The position numbers and the translations under genes were made by a program. The notes under the pieces are model-generated. The model saw nothing but the letters and a program-made list of their open reading frames with translations, was not told where the DNA came from and did no database searches. From assembly GCF_011761635.1 (NCBI RefSeq), contig NZ_JAASRN010000001.1:1-64000 (forward strand): DNA of 64,000 nt, written 5' to 3'. Each line of letters opens with the position of its first letter. Positions within the stretch are counted from its first letter, which is position 1. This document shows, piece by piece, positions 35,307 through 44,121 of this stretch. The DNA comes from Thermonema lapsum. Its GTDB lineage: Bacteria > Bacteroidota > Bacteroidia > Cytophagales > Thermonemataceae.

Positions 35307-36392
35307 ATGAGTCAATTTATTCCGGTTGCCTTTGCGCGCAACCAAACCAACGGATTTAGTACAGAGCTTCGCAGGAGAGTGAAGCAGTACTTTCAAGAAA
35401 ACAATCTGCCCAAGCAGGGCGATTGGCGAGTACATATGAAGGCGGTGCTATGGGTAGCCGCCTATCTTGTGCCTTACTTTCTGATTCTTACCTTAGACAT
35501 GCCCCTATGGACCGCATGGTTGCTTACCGTGGTGATGGGGCTTTCTATGGCGGCAGTGGGCTTAAACACTATGCACGATGCCAACCATCAGACTTTTGCC
35601 AAAAGTAATCGTCTGAACAAGCTGGCGGGTGCTACCTTGGCTCTTTTTGGGGGTAGCCCTCTGAACTGGCGTATTCAGCATAATGTATTGCATCATACGT
35701 TTACCAACATTCCGCACAAAGATGAGGATATTTCTGCAGGGGGATTGTTTAAGTTTACCCCTTCTGAGAAAACCCGCTGGTTTCACCGTTACCAGCATTT
35801 ATATGCCCCCTTCCTTTACGCTCTGATGACCTTGGCGTGGACTGTGCATAAGGATTTCCGTCAGTTGGTCGATTATCATCGTATGGGCTTGTTGCATCGC
35901 CAGCGTACTACTTTTGCCAGAGAACTCATCAACAACATCTTTATCAAGCTGTTTTATTATAGCTACATAGCGATTATACCCCTCTGGCTATTGGATATTG
36001 CTTGGTGGCAGTGGCTCATTGGTTACTTGACGATGCACTTCGTGTCTGGACTGTTGTTGGCACTCATATTCCAGTCGGCACACGTGGTAGAAGAAACCGA
36101 CAAACCTATGCCGGTAGAAGGGAAAGTAGAAGATGAGTGGATGGTGCATCAGCTGCGCACTACTGCCAACTTTGCCACCAAAAGCCGTTTTTGGAACTGG
36201 TTTTCCGGTGGGCTGAACTTTCAAGTGGAGCATCACCTTTTTCCTAATATCAGCCACATTCATTATCCGAGGCTGTCGAAGATAGTAAAAGAGTGTGCGC
36301 AGGAGTTTGGCGTACCTTATCATGAAGCACCTACCTTTGCACGTGCGGTAAGTTCTCATTTTCGCACTTTGAAGCAGCTTGGGCGAAGTTAA
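35307..36392 (+). CDS. Membrane fatty acid desaturase, acyl-lipid / linoleoyl-CoA type
   Basis: A 361-residue membrane di-iron desaturase. The three histidine boxes are HDANH, HNVLHH and QVEHH, the last with Gln as in front-end and acyl-lipid (delta-6-like) desaturases. Four hydrophobic segments around residues 45-85 and 200-260 anchor it. It introduces a cis double bond into membrane acyl chains, often for cold adaptation. A terminator follows directly. The upstream repeat cluster may control it in response to temperature or lipid state (inference). Confidence 0.9.
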   Translation: MSQFIPVAFARNQTNGFSTELRRRVKQYFQENNLPKQGDWRVHMKAVLWVAAYLVPYFLILTLDMPLWTAWLLTVVMGLSMAAVGLNTMHDANHQTFAKSNRLNKLAGATLALFGGSPLNWRIQHNVLHHTFTNIPHKDEDISAGGLFKFTPSEKTRWFHRYQHLYAPFLYALMTLAWTVHKDFRQLVDYHRMGLLHRQRTTFARELINNIFIKLFYYSYIAIIPLWLLDIAWWQWLIGYLTMHFVSGLLLALIFQSAHVVEETDKPMPVEGKVEDEWMVHQLRTTANFATKSRFWNWFSGGLNFQVEHHLFPNISHIHYPRLSKIVKECAQEFGVPYHEAPTFARAVSSHFRTLKQLGRS

Positions 36393-36422
36393 TCCTATAG
36401 TTTGCAGGGATATAAAAACACG

Positions 36423-36452
36423 GAGGGCACCCTTTTGGGGTGCCCTCTTTTA
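36423..36452 (+). terminator. Terminator after the desaturase gene
   Basis: GAGGGCACCC (36423-36432) pairs with GGGTGCCCTC (36438-36447), followed by TTTTATT. It lies between the convergent desaturase and cysteine desulfurase genes and could serve both. Confidence 0.85.
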
Positions 36453-36476
36453 TTGATGATGACTTATGATAACCTG

Positions 36477-37649
36477 TTAAAGTGAGTTTTTGCGCACCAG
36501 TTCTACAGGGTTTTCACTGCTAAGCAGTTTGTGAAGAATCTCTACAGCTTGCTCTACCTCTTCTTGGGTGGTGTATCTGCTGAATGAAAAACGTATGGCA
36601 CCACGCGCGGCAGGGTGTTTGATTGCAGCCAAAACATGAGACCCTTTGACCGCTCCACTGGAACAGGCACTACCACCCGATGCCGACACGCCCTGCAAAT
36701 CGAGATGGAACAGCAGCATGTCGTTGTGAGGTGAGGGGGGAAGTGAAACACTCAGCACTGTGTAGAGGCTGTTGTCAACGTCTTGGCTTGTACCATTGAA
36801 TGATACGCCCGGTATTTTGGCAAGAAGTAAGTCAATCATATGTTTTTTGAGCTGACGTATATGCCGGGCATGTTCCTGCATGTGTTCCTGTGCAAGCTCC
36901 ATGGCTTTGCCTAAGGCTACAATACCTGCTACATTCTCGGTGCCTCCACGCATGGAGCGCTCTTGTGCACCTCCGGTAATGAGAGGATGCACTTTCGACT
37001 GCTTGCGCATGTACATGAAACCTACGGCTTTGGGGGCATGAAATTTATGTCCAGAGCCAGCAAGGTAATCTATGGGCGTGCGCGATAAGTCTATAGCGTA
37101 GTGTGCCATGGTTTGCACGGTGTCGCAGTGATAATAAGCTCCGTAGTGTTTACATATGCGGGCAATCTCTTCTATGGGGTTGAGGGTGCCTATTTCGTTG
37201 TTGCCGTGCATGAGCGATACCAGGGCGTTGGGGTGCTTTTCCAAAAGTTGTTTTAACTCATCTAAGTCAATGCGTCCTTGCGTATCTACCTGCAGAAGAT
37301 GCATTTCTATTATTCCTTGGGCTGCTAGGTCTTCCACGGTATGTAGCACGGCATGGTGCTCTATAGGCGAGGTGATGACGTGCTTTAAGCCGTATGTGCG
37401 CACGGCGCTGCGGATGGCACAGTTGTCGGCTTCGGTACCTCCCGAAGTGAAGATGATTTCGGCAGGCGAAGCCCCTAAGTATGCCGCTATCTGCTTGCGC
37501 ACCCGTTCAATGGCTGCTCGCGCTTGGCGTCCGTGCCAGTGCGTAGAGGAAGGGTTGCCAAAGGTGTCTTGCAAAAAAGGCAACATGACTTCCACGACTT
37601 CTGGGGCGACGGCTGTGGTGGCTGCATTGTCTAAATAGATGCGTTTCAT
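36477..37649 (-). CDS. Cysteine desulfurase (IscS/NifS type)
   Basis: A 390-residue class V PLP aminotransferase fold enzyme that takes sulfur from cysteine for Fe-S clusters and tRNA thiolation. The N-terminus reads YLDNAATTAVAPEV. The PLP lysine is in GSGHKFHAPK, and the persulfide cysteine is in the long mobile loop SGSACSSGAVKGSH, typical of group I (NifS/IscS). It starts 13 bases after the glmM stop and is probably co-transcribed; no Isc scaffold genes are adjacent. Confidence 0.93.
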   Translation of the reverse strand: MKRIYLDNAATTAVAPEVVEVMLPFLQDTFGNPSSTHWHGRQARAAIERVRKQIAAYLGASPAEIIFTSGGTEADNCAIRSAVRTYGLKHVITSPIEHHAVLHTVEDLAAQGIIEMHLLQVDTQGRIDLDELKQLLEKHPNALVSLMHGNNEIGTLNPIEEIARICKHYGAYYHCDTVQTMAHYAIDLSRTPIDYLAGSGHKFHAPKAVGFMYMRKQSKVHPLITGGAQERSMRGGTENVAGIVALGKAMELAQEHMQEHARHIRQLKKHMIDLLLAKIPGVSFNGTSQDVDNSLYTVLSVSLPPSPHNDMLLFHLDLQGVSASGGSACSSGAVKGSHVLAAIKHPAARGAIRFSFSRYTTQEEVEQAVEILHKLLSSENPVELVRKNSL

Positions 37650-37662
37650 GTCCGTTTCGTTT

Positions 37663-39060
37663 CTACTCTTCTTGGTTCAGCTGACGAAGCTCACGGATGT
37701 CTGCCATAAACTTCTCCACAAGGTTTTCGGCGATGTGCTGTGTGGGGGCTTCGGTGTAAATGCGTATGATGGGCTCGGTGTTGGAACGGCGCAGGTGTAC
37801 CCAAGCGTCGTCGAAATAGATTTTTAAGCCGTCGGTGGTGTCTTGCTGTTGTCGGGCGTATTTCTCCTTCAAGGCATTCAGTACCGAATCGGGGTTTAAA
37901 TCTTCGCTTAGCTCTATTTTATTCTTTACCATGAAGAAGTTGGGATAGGTGGCGCGCAGTGCCGAGACTTTTTTGCCTGACTTTGCCAAGTACGACAAGA
38001 AAAGGGCAATACCTACCAAGGCATCACGCCCGTAGTGTAGCTTGGGATAGATGATGCCACCGTTGCCTTCACCTCCAATGGTAGCCCCTACTTCCTTCAT
38101 TTTAGCAACTACGTTCACCTCGCCTACTGCCGAGGCGTAGTAGGGAAGTTGCATGCGCTCGCATACCACGCGCAAGGCTTGGGAAGAAGAGAGGTTCGAT
38201 ACCGCCGGACCGGGCTCATGTTGCAGTACATAATCGGCAACTGCCACCAAGGTGTATTCTTCTCCAAAAGGAGAGCCATCTTCGCAGAAGAGTGCCAGGC
38301 GGTCTACGTCGGGGTCAACGGCAATGCCCAAATCGTAATTTTCTTTGGTAAGGGTGCTGCTCAGCTCGTGCAAGTGTTCGGGCAGTGGTTCAGGGTTATG
38401 GGGAAAATGTCCATTCGGCTCGCCATACAATACCTTTACTTCTTGAACCCCCAGAGCTTCGAGCAGTCGTGGGACGGCAATGCCACCCACCGAATGTACG
38501 GCATCGACCACCACCCTAAACTGCCTTGCCCGGATGGCATCTACATCCACCAAACTCAGTGCCTTGATGGCTTCTATATGCTCGTCGAGCGCATGTTCGT
38601 TGGTGAGGTAGCTACCCAAATGATGCACTCCGGCATATTCAAAACTACCCTCGTTGGCTTTTTGCAGAATAGCTTCACCCGTAGCAGCATCGATAAACTC
38701 ACCTTCTGCATTCAACAACTTCAGAGCATTCCATTGTATGGGGTTATGGCTGGCGGTAAGTATGATGCCGCCTTGCGCACCGGCGCGTGGTACCGCCATA
38801 GCAACGGTAGGGGTGGTAGCCAAGCCTACATCGATGACATCTATACCCAATGCCTGCAGGGTGCCTGTAACCAAATGGGCAAGCATGGCACCCGAAAGGC
38901 GCGCATCGCGCCCGATGACTACCTTGGGACGCTTGTTGCCAGCACGCAAGAGACTACCGTATGCCGATACAAAGCGGACGATATCGGGAGGAGTCAGGTT
39001 GTCTATGGGCTTTCCACCGATGGTTCCTCTGATTCCAGAAATGGAAGCTATTAAAGTCAT
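37663..39060 (-). CDS. glmM: Phosphoglucosamine mutase GlmM
   Basis: A 465-residue alpha-D-phosphohexomutase that makes glucosamine-1-phosphate for UDP-GlcNAc. The phosphoserine loop is TASHNPIQWNALK, the metal loop is DPDVDRLALF, the sugar-binding loop is GEGNGGIIYP, and the phosphate-binding loop is RRSNTEPIIRIY. The start SISGIRGTIGG fits Bacteroidota members. The ATG at 39060 fits these and a -7 box upstream; the frame to 39138 would run past that box. A related phosphomannomutase function cannot be excluded. Confidence 0.88.
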   Translation of the reverse strand: MTLIASISGIRGTIGGKPIDNLTPPDIVRFVSAYGSLLRAGNKRPKVVIGRDARLSGAMLAHLVTGTLQALGIDVIDVGLATTPTVAMAVPRAGAQGGIILTASHNPIQWNALKLLNAEGEFIDAATGEAILQKANEGSFEYAGVHHLGSYLTNEHALDEHIEAIKALSLVDVDAIRARQFRVVVDAVHSVGGIAVPRLLEALGVQEVKVLYGEPNGHFPHNPEPLPEHLHELSSTLTKENYDLGIAVDPDVDRLALFCEDGSPFGEEYTLVAVADYVLQHEPGPAVSNLSSSQALRVVCERMQLPYYASAVGEVNVVAKMKEVGATIGGEGNGGIIYPKLHYGRDALVGIALFLSYLAKSGKKVSALRATYPNFFMVKNKIELSEDLNPDSVLNALKEKYARQQQDTTDGLKIYFDDAWVHLRRSNTEPIIRIYTEAPTQHIAENLVEKFMADIRELRQLNQEE

Positions 39061-39097
39061 AGGGTTTACAGCTTGTTTGTAAAAACACCGCAAATTA

Positions 39098-39105
39098 CAA
39101 AAATA
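39098..39105 (-). promoter_or_regulatory. -7 box for glmM
   Basis: TATTTTTG on the minus strand matches TAnnTTTG and lies 37 bases upstream of the ATG at 39060. No TTTG is present at the ideal distance. The 266-base gap 39061-39326 holds nothing else I can identify. Confidence 0.45.
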
Positions 39106-39326
39106 GGTGCTTGTGCCCAAGCAAGAAGCGGCTATCACAAGGCTTTTTGTGGCGTTTATTTAAAACAGGTGGCACAAAGAAAGCACACAAGGTAAGGCAA
39201 ATGAAGGGCAAAAGGTTTTATTTTGGTAAACTGAAGACAAGCGGCAGGCTGTATTTTGGAACAAAAGCACCAAACACCGAAAAAAGCAAAGGCACAGTAG
39301 CCTTAGCCGTTTGCCGAAGCAGGTAG

Positions 39327-39704
39327 TTAGTACTGCCCCGTGCGCAGCATCACCAAAGTGCAGGCTTCGACGGTTTCGATGCCTTGGGCTTGTGCCCGCT
39401 CTGCCAAAGTAGGGTTTTCGGTGCCCGGGTTGAAAATAATGCGTTTGGGCTTTAGTCCAAGGAGAAAATCATACCATTCTTCCTGCATTTGGGGGTTTAG
39501 GTAAAGCGTGACGGTGTGTATATCGCCACTTTGGAGCTGTTGGGCAGCTTCTTGCCCGGACAGTATCTTCTGACCAAATACTTCGCCTTTCTTAATGCCT
39601 ACCGGCACGAATGGGTGCCCATATTGCGACAACATGCCTGCCGCAATATAGGCATAACGTGAGGGGTTGGGCGTAGCGCCTAATATAAGTGTTTTTTTAT
39701 GCAT
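39327..39704 (-). CDS. CoA-binding domain protein (YccU-like)
   Basis: A 125-residue single-domain Rossmann protein of the CoA_binding_2 family. The N-terminal LILGATPNPSRYAYIAAGML forms the nucleotide loop, and NPGTENP lies near residue 95. Such proteins bind CoA and are of uncertain function. The ATG at 39704 gives the family start. It lies 13 bases downstream of fabH on the same strand, so it shares the fabH promoter. Confidence 0.85.
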   Translation of the reverse strand: MHKKTLILGATPNPSRYAYIAAGMLSQYGHPFVPVGIKKGEVFGQKILSGQEAAQQLQSGDIHTVTLYLNPQMQEEWYDFLLGLKPKRIIFNPGTENPTLAERAQAQGIETVEACTLVMLRTGQY

Positions 39705-39717
39705 CGGTATTGGGTAT

Positions 39718-40716
39718 TTACCAGCGAATGAGTGCCGAAGCCCAAGTGAAGCCACTGCCAAAAGCAGCCAGACAGACTAAGTCGCCGGGCTTTACTTTGC
39801 CGGCTTCCCATGCTTCGGTAAGCGCAATAGGAATAGAAGCGGCAGTGGTGTTGCCATACTTTTGTATGTTGTTAAATACTTGGTCGTCGCGTAGCCCCAG
39901 GGTCTTCTGCACATGCTGTGCTATACGCAAGTTGGCTTGGTGGGGCACCAGTAGGTCCAAGTCTTCGATGGTATAGCCATTGGCATCGAGGGCTTCACGA
40001 ATGACCTCAGGAAAGCGTGTGATGGCGTGCTTGAATACGGCATTGCCACGCATGAAAGGCAAGTGTTTTCCTTCTTCAATCATCTGTGGGGTGAGGCGTT
40101 GTTTCAATACGGCACCCGGATGCTCGAGAAATAAATCCTCGGCGAAGTTGCCGTCTGAGTGTAGATGGGTGGACAAAATGCGGTGGTCTGGCTCGTCGGT
40201 AGCTTCCACCACAGCAGCACCGGCACCGTCGCCGAAAAGCACGGCTACGGCACGCCCCCGGTCACTCAATTCCATAATGTTTGATTGTATTTCGGAGCCA
40301 ACCACCAGTATTTTTTTATACATGCCGCTGCGTATGTATTGGTCGGCTACTGAAAGGGCATAAATGAAGCCCGAGCATTGGGCACGTACGTCCAATGCCC
40401 CTATTTCCCGGAAGGGCAACAGGCGTTGCAAAAGAACCCCCGAGCCGGGAAAGAAGTAGTCGGGGCTAAGGGTAGCAAATACAATAAAATCAATTTCTTC
40501 GGCAGTGATACCGGCACGTTCTAAGGCTTGTGCGGCAGCACGTGCCCCCATTTTGGCGGTTGTGTCTTTGCCTTCGGTAAAAAAACGGCGTTGCTCTATT
40601 CCAGTACGTTCACGAATCCATTCGTCGCTGGTGTTCATATAGCGGGTGAGGTCGTGGTTGGTAACCACATTCTCCGGTACATAGAATCCCAATCCAGTGA
40701 TTTTGGCGTAAGGCAT
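39718..40716 (-). CDS. fabH: 3-oxoacyl-[ACP] synthase III FabH
   Basis: A 332-residue KASIII that condenses acetyl-CoA or branched acyl-CoA with malonyl-ACP to start fatty-acid synthesis. The triad is Cys114 (VRAQCSGF), His in LVPHQANLRI and Asn in YGNTTAAS. The ATG at 40716 gives the family N-terminus. A frame extending to 40776 would include the promoter and is rejected. The CoA-binding protein gene follows. Confidence 0.94.
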   Translation of the reverse strand: MPYAKITGLGFYVPENVVTNHDLTRYMNTSDEWIRERTGIEQRRFFTEGKDTTAKMGARAAAQALERAGITAEEIDFIVFATLSPDYFFPGSGVLLQRLLPFREIGALDVRAQCSGFIYALSVADQYIRSGMYKKILVVGSEIQSNIMELSDRGRAVAVLFGDGAGAAVVEATDEPDHRILSTHLHSDGNFAEDLFLEHPGAVLKQRLTPQMIEEGKHLPFMRGNAVFKHAITRFPEVIREALDANGYTIEDLDLLVPHQANLRIAQHVQKTLGLRDDQVFNNIQKYGNTTAASIPIALTEAWEAGKVKPGDLVCLAAFGSGFTWASALIRW

Positions 40717-40745
40717 AAATCTACTTTTAGCTTTGATATAGTAGG

Positions 40746-40777
40746 CAAAGTTAGTAAGCTGTGTCTTTCTTAGCAAA
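40746..40777 (-). promoter_or_regulatory. Promoter of fabH
   Basis: On the minus strand TTTG (40774-40777), exactly 20 bases, then TAACTTTG (40746-40753). This is a full consensus match, with initiation expected near 40739 and a leader of about 23 bases. Confidence 0.85.
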
Positions 40778-40907
40778 AGAATGTAATATATTTGAAAAGT
40801 TCAATTTTGCTTTTGGCTTTTTGACAACTGAAACTGCTTGCCAGGAAGGCATTTAGAAGAAACCTACCCCGGCATGCTGCGGTGAATAAAGATTGGTGCT
40901 TTATTTT

Positions 40908-40915
40908 TAATTTTG
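40908..40915 (+). promoter_or_regulatory. Possible -7 box for the M16 peptidase gene
   Basis: TAATTTTG matches TAnnTTTG and lies 83 bases before the ATG at 40999. There is no TTTG at the expected distance, so the assignment is weak. Confidence 0.3.
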
Positions 40916-40998
40916 CTTACTCGATACGATAGCGCAGAGGCGTTTCATGTCAATGTGTGCCGATGTGTTTGCTTACTTCTAAAAACAAATACTGATTT

Positions 40999-42273
40999 AT
41001 GATTCACTTTGAGAAGTTTACATTGCCCAATGGCTTGCGTGTGATTATACATGAGGATGACACTACGCCCATGGTAGTGGTGAATACCTTATATGATGTG
41101 GGGTCGCGCGATGAAAACCCCGAAAAGACAGGCTTTGCCCATTTGTTTGAGCATTTGATGTTTGGCGGTTCGGCTCATGTCGATAACTTCGATGCCCTTT
41201 TGCAAAGGGTAGGAGGTAGTTCTAATGCCTTTACCAGCAATGACCTAACCAATTACTACGATGTTTTGCCAGCTGCCAACATAGAAACGGCTCTTTGGCT
41301 CGAGTCAGACCGCATGCTTTCTCTTTCCTTTAAGGAAGAGGTGTTGGAAGTGCAGAAAAAAGTGGTCATTGAGGAGTTCAAGCAGCGTTATTTGAACCAG
41401 CCCTACGGAGACGTGTGGTTGCATTTGAGCCCCTTGGCTTACCAAGTGCATCCTTACCGTTGGAATACCATAGGGAAAGACATCTCGCATATAGAGCGCG
41501 CAACGATGGACGACGTGAAGGACTTCTTTTTCCGTTTTTACCGTCCGCAGCAAGCCATTCTTGTGATTGCCGGTGCCGTGAAGGCAAGCCACGCGCGGCA
41601 GTTGGTCGAAAAATGGTATGGCGATATTCCTTCTGGGGAAGTATACTACCGGCAGTTGCCTCAAGAACCGCCTCAAACGCATGCCCGCTTTCAAGAAGTG
41701 AAGGCGCCTGTGCCCTTGTCTGCCATTTACAAAGCTTACCATATGGTGGGGCGTACCCACCCGGATTATTATGCCACACTCATTCTAAGTAGCATATTGG
41801 GCAACGGTGAGTCTTCGCGTCTGCACAAAGCCCTCGTGCAAGACAAGCGCTTGTTTCATGAAATCTATGCCTACATTATGGGGCATATGGACCCGGGTTT
41901 GTTGGTTATCCAAGGCAAATTGAACGAGGGAGTAGCGGTCGAAACAGGCAATCGGGCAATAGAGGAGGTTATAGAAGAGTTGTTGCAAGAGGGCGTGCAA
42001 GAGCGGGAGCTGGAAAAGGTAAAAAACCAAGAAGCTACCCAATGGGCGCTGGGCAATGTGGAGCTCATGAACCGTGCGGTGGGTTTAGCTTATTTCGAAC
42101 TGCTGGGCGATGCAGGGCGCATAGCCAATGAGCTCGAACACATTCGCGCGGTGAGCCGCACCGACCTGAACAGAGTAGCTGCCGAAGTGATGAACCCCAA
42201 CAATTGCAGTACCCTCTTTTACATAGCAGACCCAGACAGTAAGACAAATGAGCGCGGTATCCTGTTTGCTTGA
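40999..42273 (+). CDS. M16-family zinc peptidase
   Basis: A 424-residue pitrilysin/MPP-type peptidase. The inverted zinc motif HLFEH (His48, Glu51, His52) follows the family start LPNGLRVI, and the distal glutamate region is KKVVIEEFKQR. One M16 core plus the inactive-like C-terminal half gives the usual length of a single-subunit member. No signal peptide is seen, so it is probably cytoplasmic. Substrate unknown. The aldehyde dehydrogenase gene follows 64 bases later. Confidence 0.9.
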   Translation: MIHFEKFTLPNGLRVIIHEDDTTPMVVVNTLYDVGSRDENPEKTGFAHLFEHLMFGGSAHVDNFDALLQRVGGSSNAFTSNDLTNYYDVLPAANIETALWLESDRMLSLSFKEEVLEVQKKVVIEEFKQRYLNQPYGDVWLHLSPLAYQVHPYRWNTIGKDISHIERATMDDVKDFFFRFYRPQQAILVIAGAVKASHARQLVEKWYGDIPSGEVYYRQLPQEPPQTHARFQEVKAPVPLSAIYKAYHMVGRTHPDYYATLILSSILGNGESSRLHKALVQDKRLFHEIYAYIMGHMDPGLLVIQGKLNEGVAVETGNRAIEEVIEELLQEGVQERELEKVKNQEATQWALGNVELMNRAVGLAYFELLGDAGRIANELEHIRAVSRTDLNRVAAEVMNPNNCSTLFYIADPDSKTNERGILFA

Positions 42274-42337
42274 CTGCATGCAGAACAATTATTTCTGAAA
42301 AAATGTTAAATTCGTTGAGCATCAACCTGAAAAAGAC

Positions 42338-43759
42338 ATGGATACCTCCACGCTTTCACAACCCTCTACTGGCGCATCTGCCATAGAGTCTTTGCTCAAA
42401 GAGCAAAGAGCGTTCTTTTATAGCGGGCAGACCTTGCCGCTGAGTTTTCGCAAAAAACAACTGCTGCAGTTGAAAAAAGCCCTGCAAGAAAATGAAGCAG
42501 CTATTTACGAAGCCCTCAAGCAAGATTTTCAGAAGTCTCCGTTCGAAACCTTCGTAACCGAAATAGCGGTTTTGGTATCTGAAATTGACTTTGTACTCAA
42601 ACACATAGATGAGTGGGCTGCCCCCAAGCGGGTGGCTTCTTCTTTACTGAATTTCCCTTCGTCTGACTATGTCTATCCGCAGCCTTTCGGACTCTGTTTG
42701 ATTATCGGGGCATGGAACTACCCCCTGCATCTGACCATAGCGCCGGCTATACCGGCTATAGCCGCCGGCAATTGTGTGGTATTGAAACCTTCGGAATTGT
42801 CGCCACACACTTCGGCGCTTATCAAGCAGCTGACTGCCCGCTATTTTGACCCGCGTTTTATGACTACAGTAGAAGGCGGGGTAGAGGTGAGCCAAAAGTT
42901 ACTTGAACAAGCGTGGGATAAAATTTTCTTTACCGGCAGCACCCGCGTGGGCAAAATAGTGATGGAAGCGGCTGCCAAGCACCTGACCCCTGTGGTACTG
43001 GAATTGGGGGGCAAAAGCCCGGCGGTAGTCGATGCCACTGCCAACATAGAAATGGCAGCCAAACGCATCGTCTGGGGTAAGATGGTCAATGCAGGGCAAA
43101 CCTGCGTAGCCCCTGACTTCGTACTGGTGCACGAAGAAGTCAAAGAGCTGTTTTTACACCATCTGACAAAGTACATAAAAGAATTTTACGGCGAAGAGCC
43201 TGAGTTAAGTCCCGATTTTCCACGTATTGTTAACAGTCGCCATTTCGAGCGCCTTTCGAAGCTGCTGGAGCGCACCAAAGGGCGCATTGTGCTCGGAGGT
43301 CAAACCGATGCCACCCAATTATACATAGCACCTACGGTGGTGAGTGGAGTAGATTGGCAGGACGCTCTCATGGAAGAAGAGCTTTTTGGTCCTATATTGC
43401 CCGTGCTCACTTTCACCGACATTTACGAGGTGATGCACCGCTTGCAACAAATGCCTCATCCTTTGGCAATGTATATTTTCACTAACGATAAAAAGACCGA
43501 GCAGCTCTTGATTGAGCGAGTGCCTTTCGGAGGGGGATGCGTGAACGATGTAGTGGTGCATTTGGCTAATCACCACCTGCCTTTTGGGGGCATTGGTCCT
43601 AGTGGCATGGGCAACTACCACGGTAAGTACGGCTTCGATGCCTTTACCCATTACAAAGCTATTGTAAAACATGCTACTTGGCTGGATGTGCCCATTCGCT
43701 ATGCACCTTACGAAGGCAAGTTGAGCATGGTGAAGAAGTTGGTGAAGTGGATTCTTTAG
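42338..43759 (+). CDS. Aldehyde dehydrogenase, class 3 / fatty-aldehyde type
   Basis: A 473-residue NAD(P)-dependent aldehyde dehydrogenase. The catalytic cysteine is in NAGQTCVAPDF, the general-base glutamate in VVLELGGKSP, and the cofactor loop in FTGSTRVGK. The hydrophobic C-terminus (VKKLVKWIL) and the PQPFGLCLIIGAWNYP segment are typical of class 3 enzymes that oxidise medium- and long-chain or aromatic aldehydes. A terminator follows. Confidence 0.9.
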   Translation: MDTSTLSQPSTGASAIESLLKEQRAFFYSGQTLPLSFRKKQLLQLKKALQENEAAIYEALKQDFQKSPFETFVTEIAVLVSEIDFVLKHIDEWAAPKRVASSLLNFPSSDYVYPQPFGLCLIIGAWNYPLHLTIAPAIPAIAAGNCVVLKPSELSPHTSALIKQLTARYFDPRFMTTVEGGVEVSQKLLEQAWDKIFFTGSTRVGKIVMEAAAKHLTPVVLELGGKSPAVVDATANIEMAAKRIVWGKMVNAGQTCVAPDFVLVHEEVKELFLHHLTKYIKEFYGEEPELSPDFPRIVNSRHFERLSKLLERTKGRIVLGGQTDATQLYIAPTVVSGVDWQDALMEEELFGPILPVLTFTDIYEVMHRLQQMPHPLAMYIFTNDKKTEQLLIERVPFGGGCVNDVVVHLANHHLPFGGIGPSGMGNYHGKYGFDAFTHYKAIVKHATWLDVPIRYAPYEGKLSMVKKLVKWIL

Positions 43760-43783
43760 TTGCTGCGTATCTGCATATAAAAG

Positions 43784-43818
43784 AAAGCCGGCAAGTCGTT
43801 TCACTGCCGGCTTTTTAA
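43784..43818 (+). terminator. Terminator after the aldehyde dehydrogenase gene
   Basis: AAAGCCGGCA (43784-43793) pairs with TGCCGGCTTT (43805-43814) around an 11-base loop, with T residues continuing to 43816. It also lies just downstream of the minus-strand remnant ending at 43829. Confidence 0.85.
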
Positions 43819-43828
43819 ATAAGTAAGC

Positions 43829-44083
43829 TCAAACGTTGCCCATAATCTTGTAAGACAGACCTTCTACTACACTGGCTTTTTGATGGCGTGCCGTTCGCTT
43901 GTTTAGGGCTTCTACTGTGGATACATCTACCATGCGGCTTTCGGCAAAATCAATGACCACTTCTTGGGGGGCGTGCTGTACATCCAATTTTTCAATAAAA
44001 AGCGGCAGTTTTCTCTGTTTTTGACGGAATTTTAGGAAGTATACGTTTATACAAAAGGCAAGCTTATCAAATACAACAGCTGC
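43829..44083 (-). pseudogene. Gene remnant resembling the C-terminal STAS domain of a SulP transporter
   Basis: Read on the minus strand, an open frame of 84 codons runs from a stop at 44084-44086 to a TGA at 43829-43831, without a usable ATG at its head. It contains EVVIDFAESRMVDVSTVEAL, which resembles the conserved strand-helix of STAS domains in SulP-type anion transporters (VVIDFxxxxLVDHTVxExL), preceded by AAVVFDKLAF. The twelve-helix transport part is absent; marR ends just 38 bases upstream. I read it as the tail of a deleted transporter gene. The family assignment rests on my reading of motifs only. Confidence 0.5.
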
Positions 44084-44121
44084 TTAGCAGGCTTGACGTT
44101 CTCTAAAGCAAAAATAAGTTT

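Noticed and set aside
38149-39054. 301-residue frame antisense to glmM
   Set aside because: Shadow of glmM, whose catalytic loops are all intact on the other strand.
39111-39326. 71-residue plus-strand frame between glmM and the CoA-binding gene
   Set aside because: Composition is unlike a folded protein, there is no upstream promoter or start context, and the region serves as the glmM upstream region.
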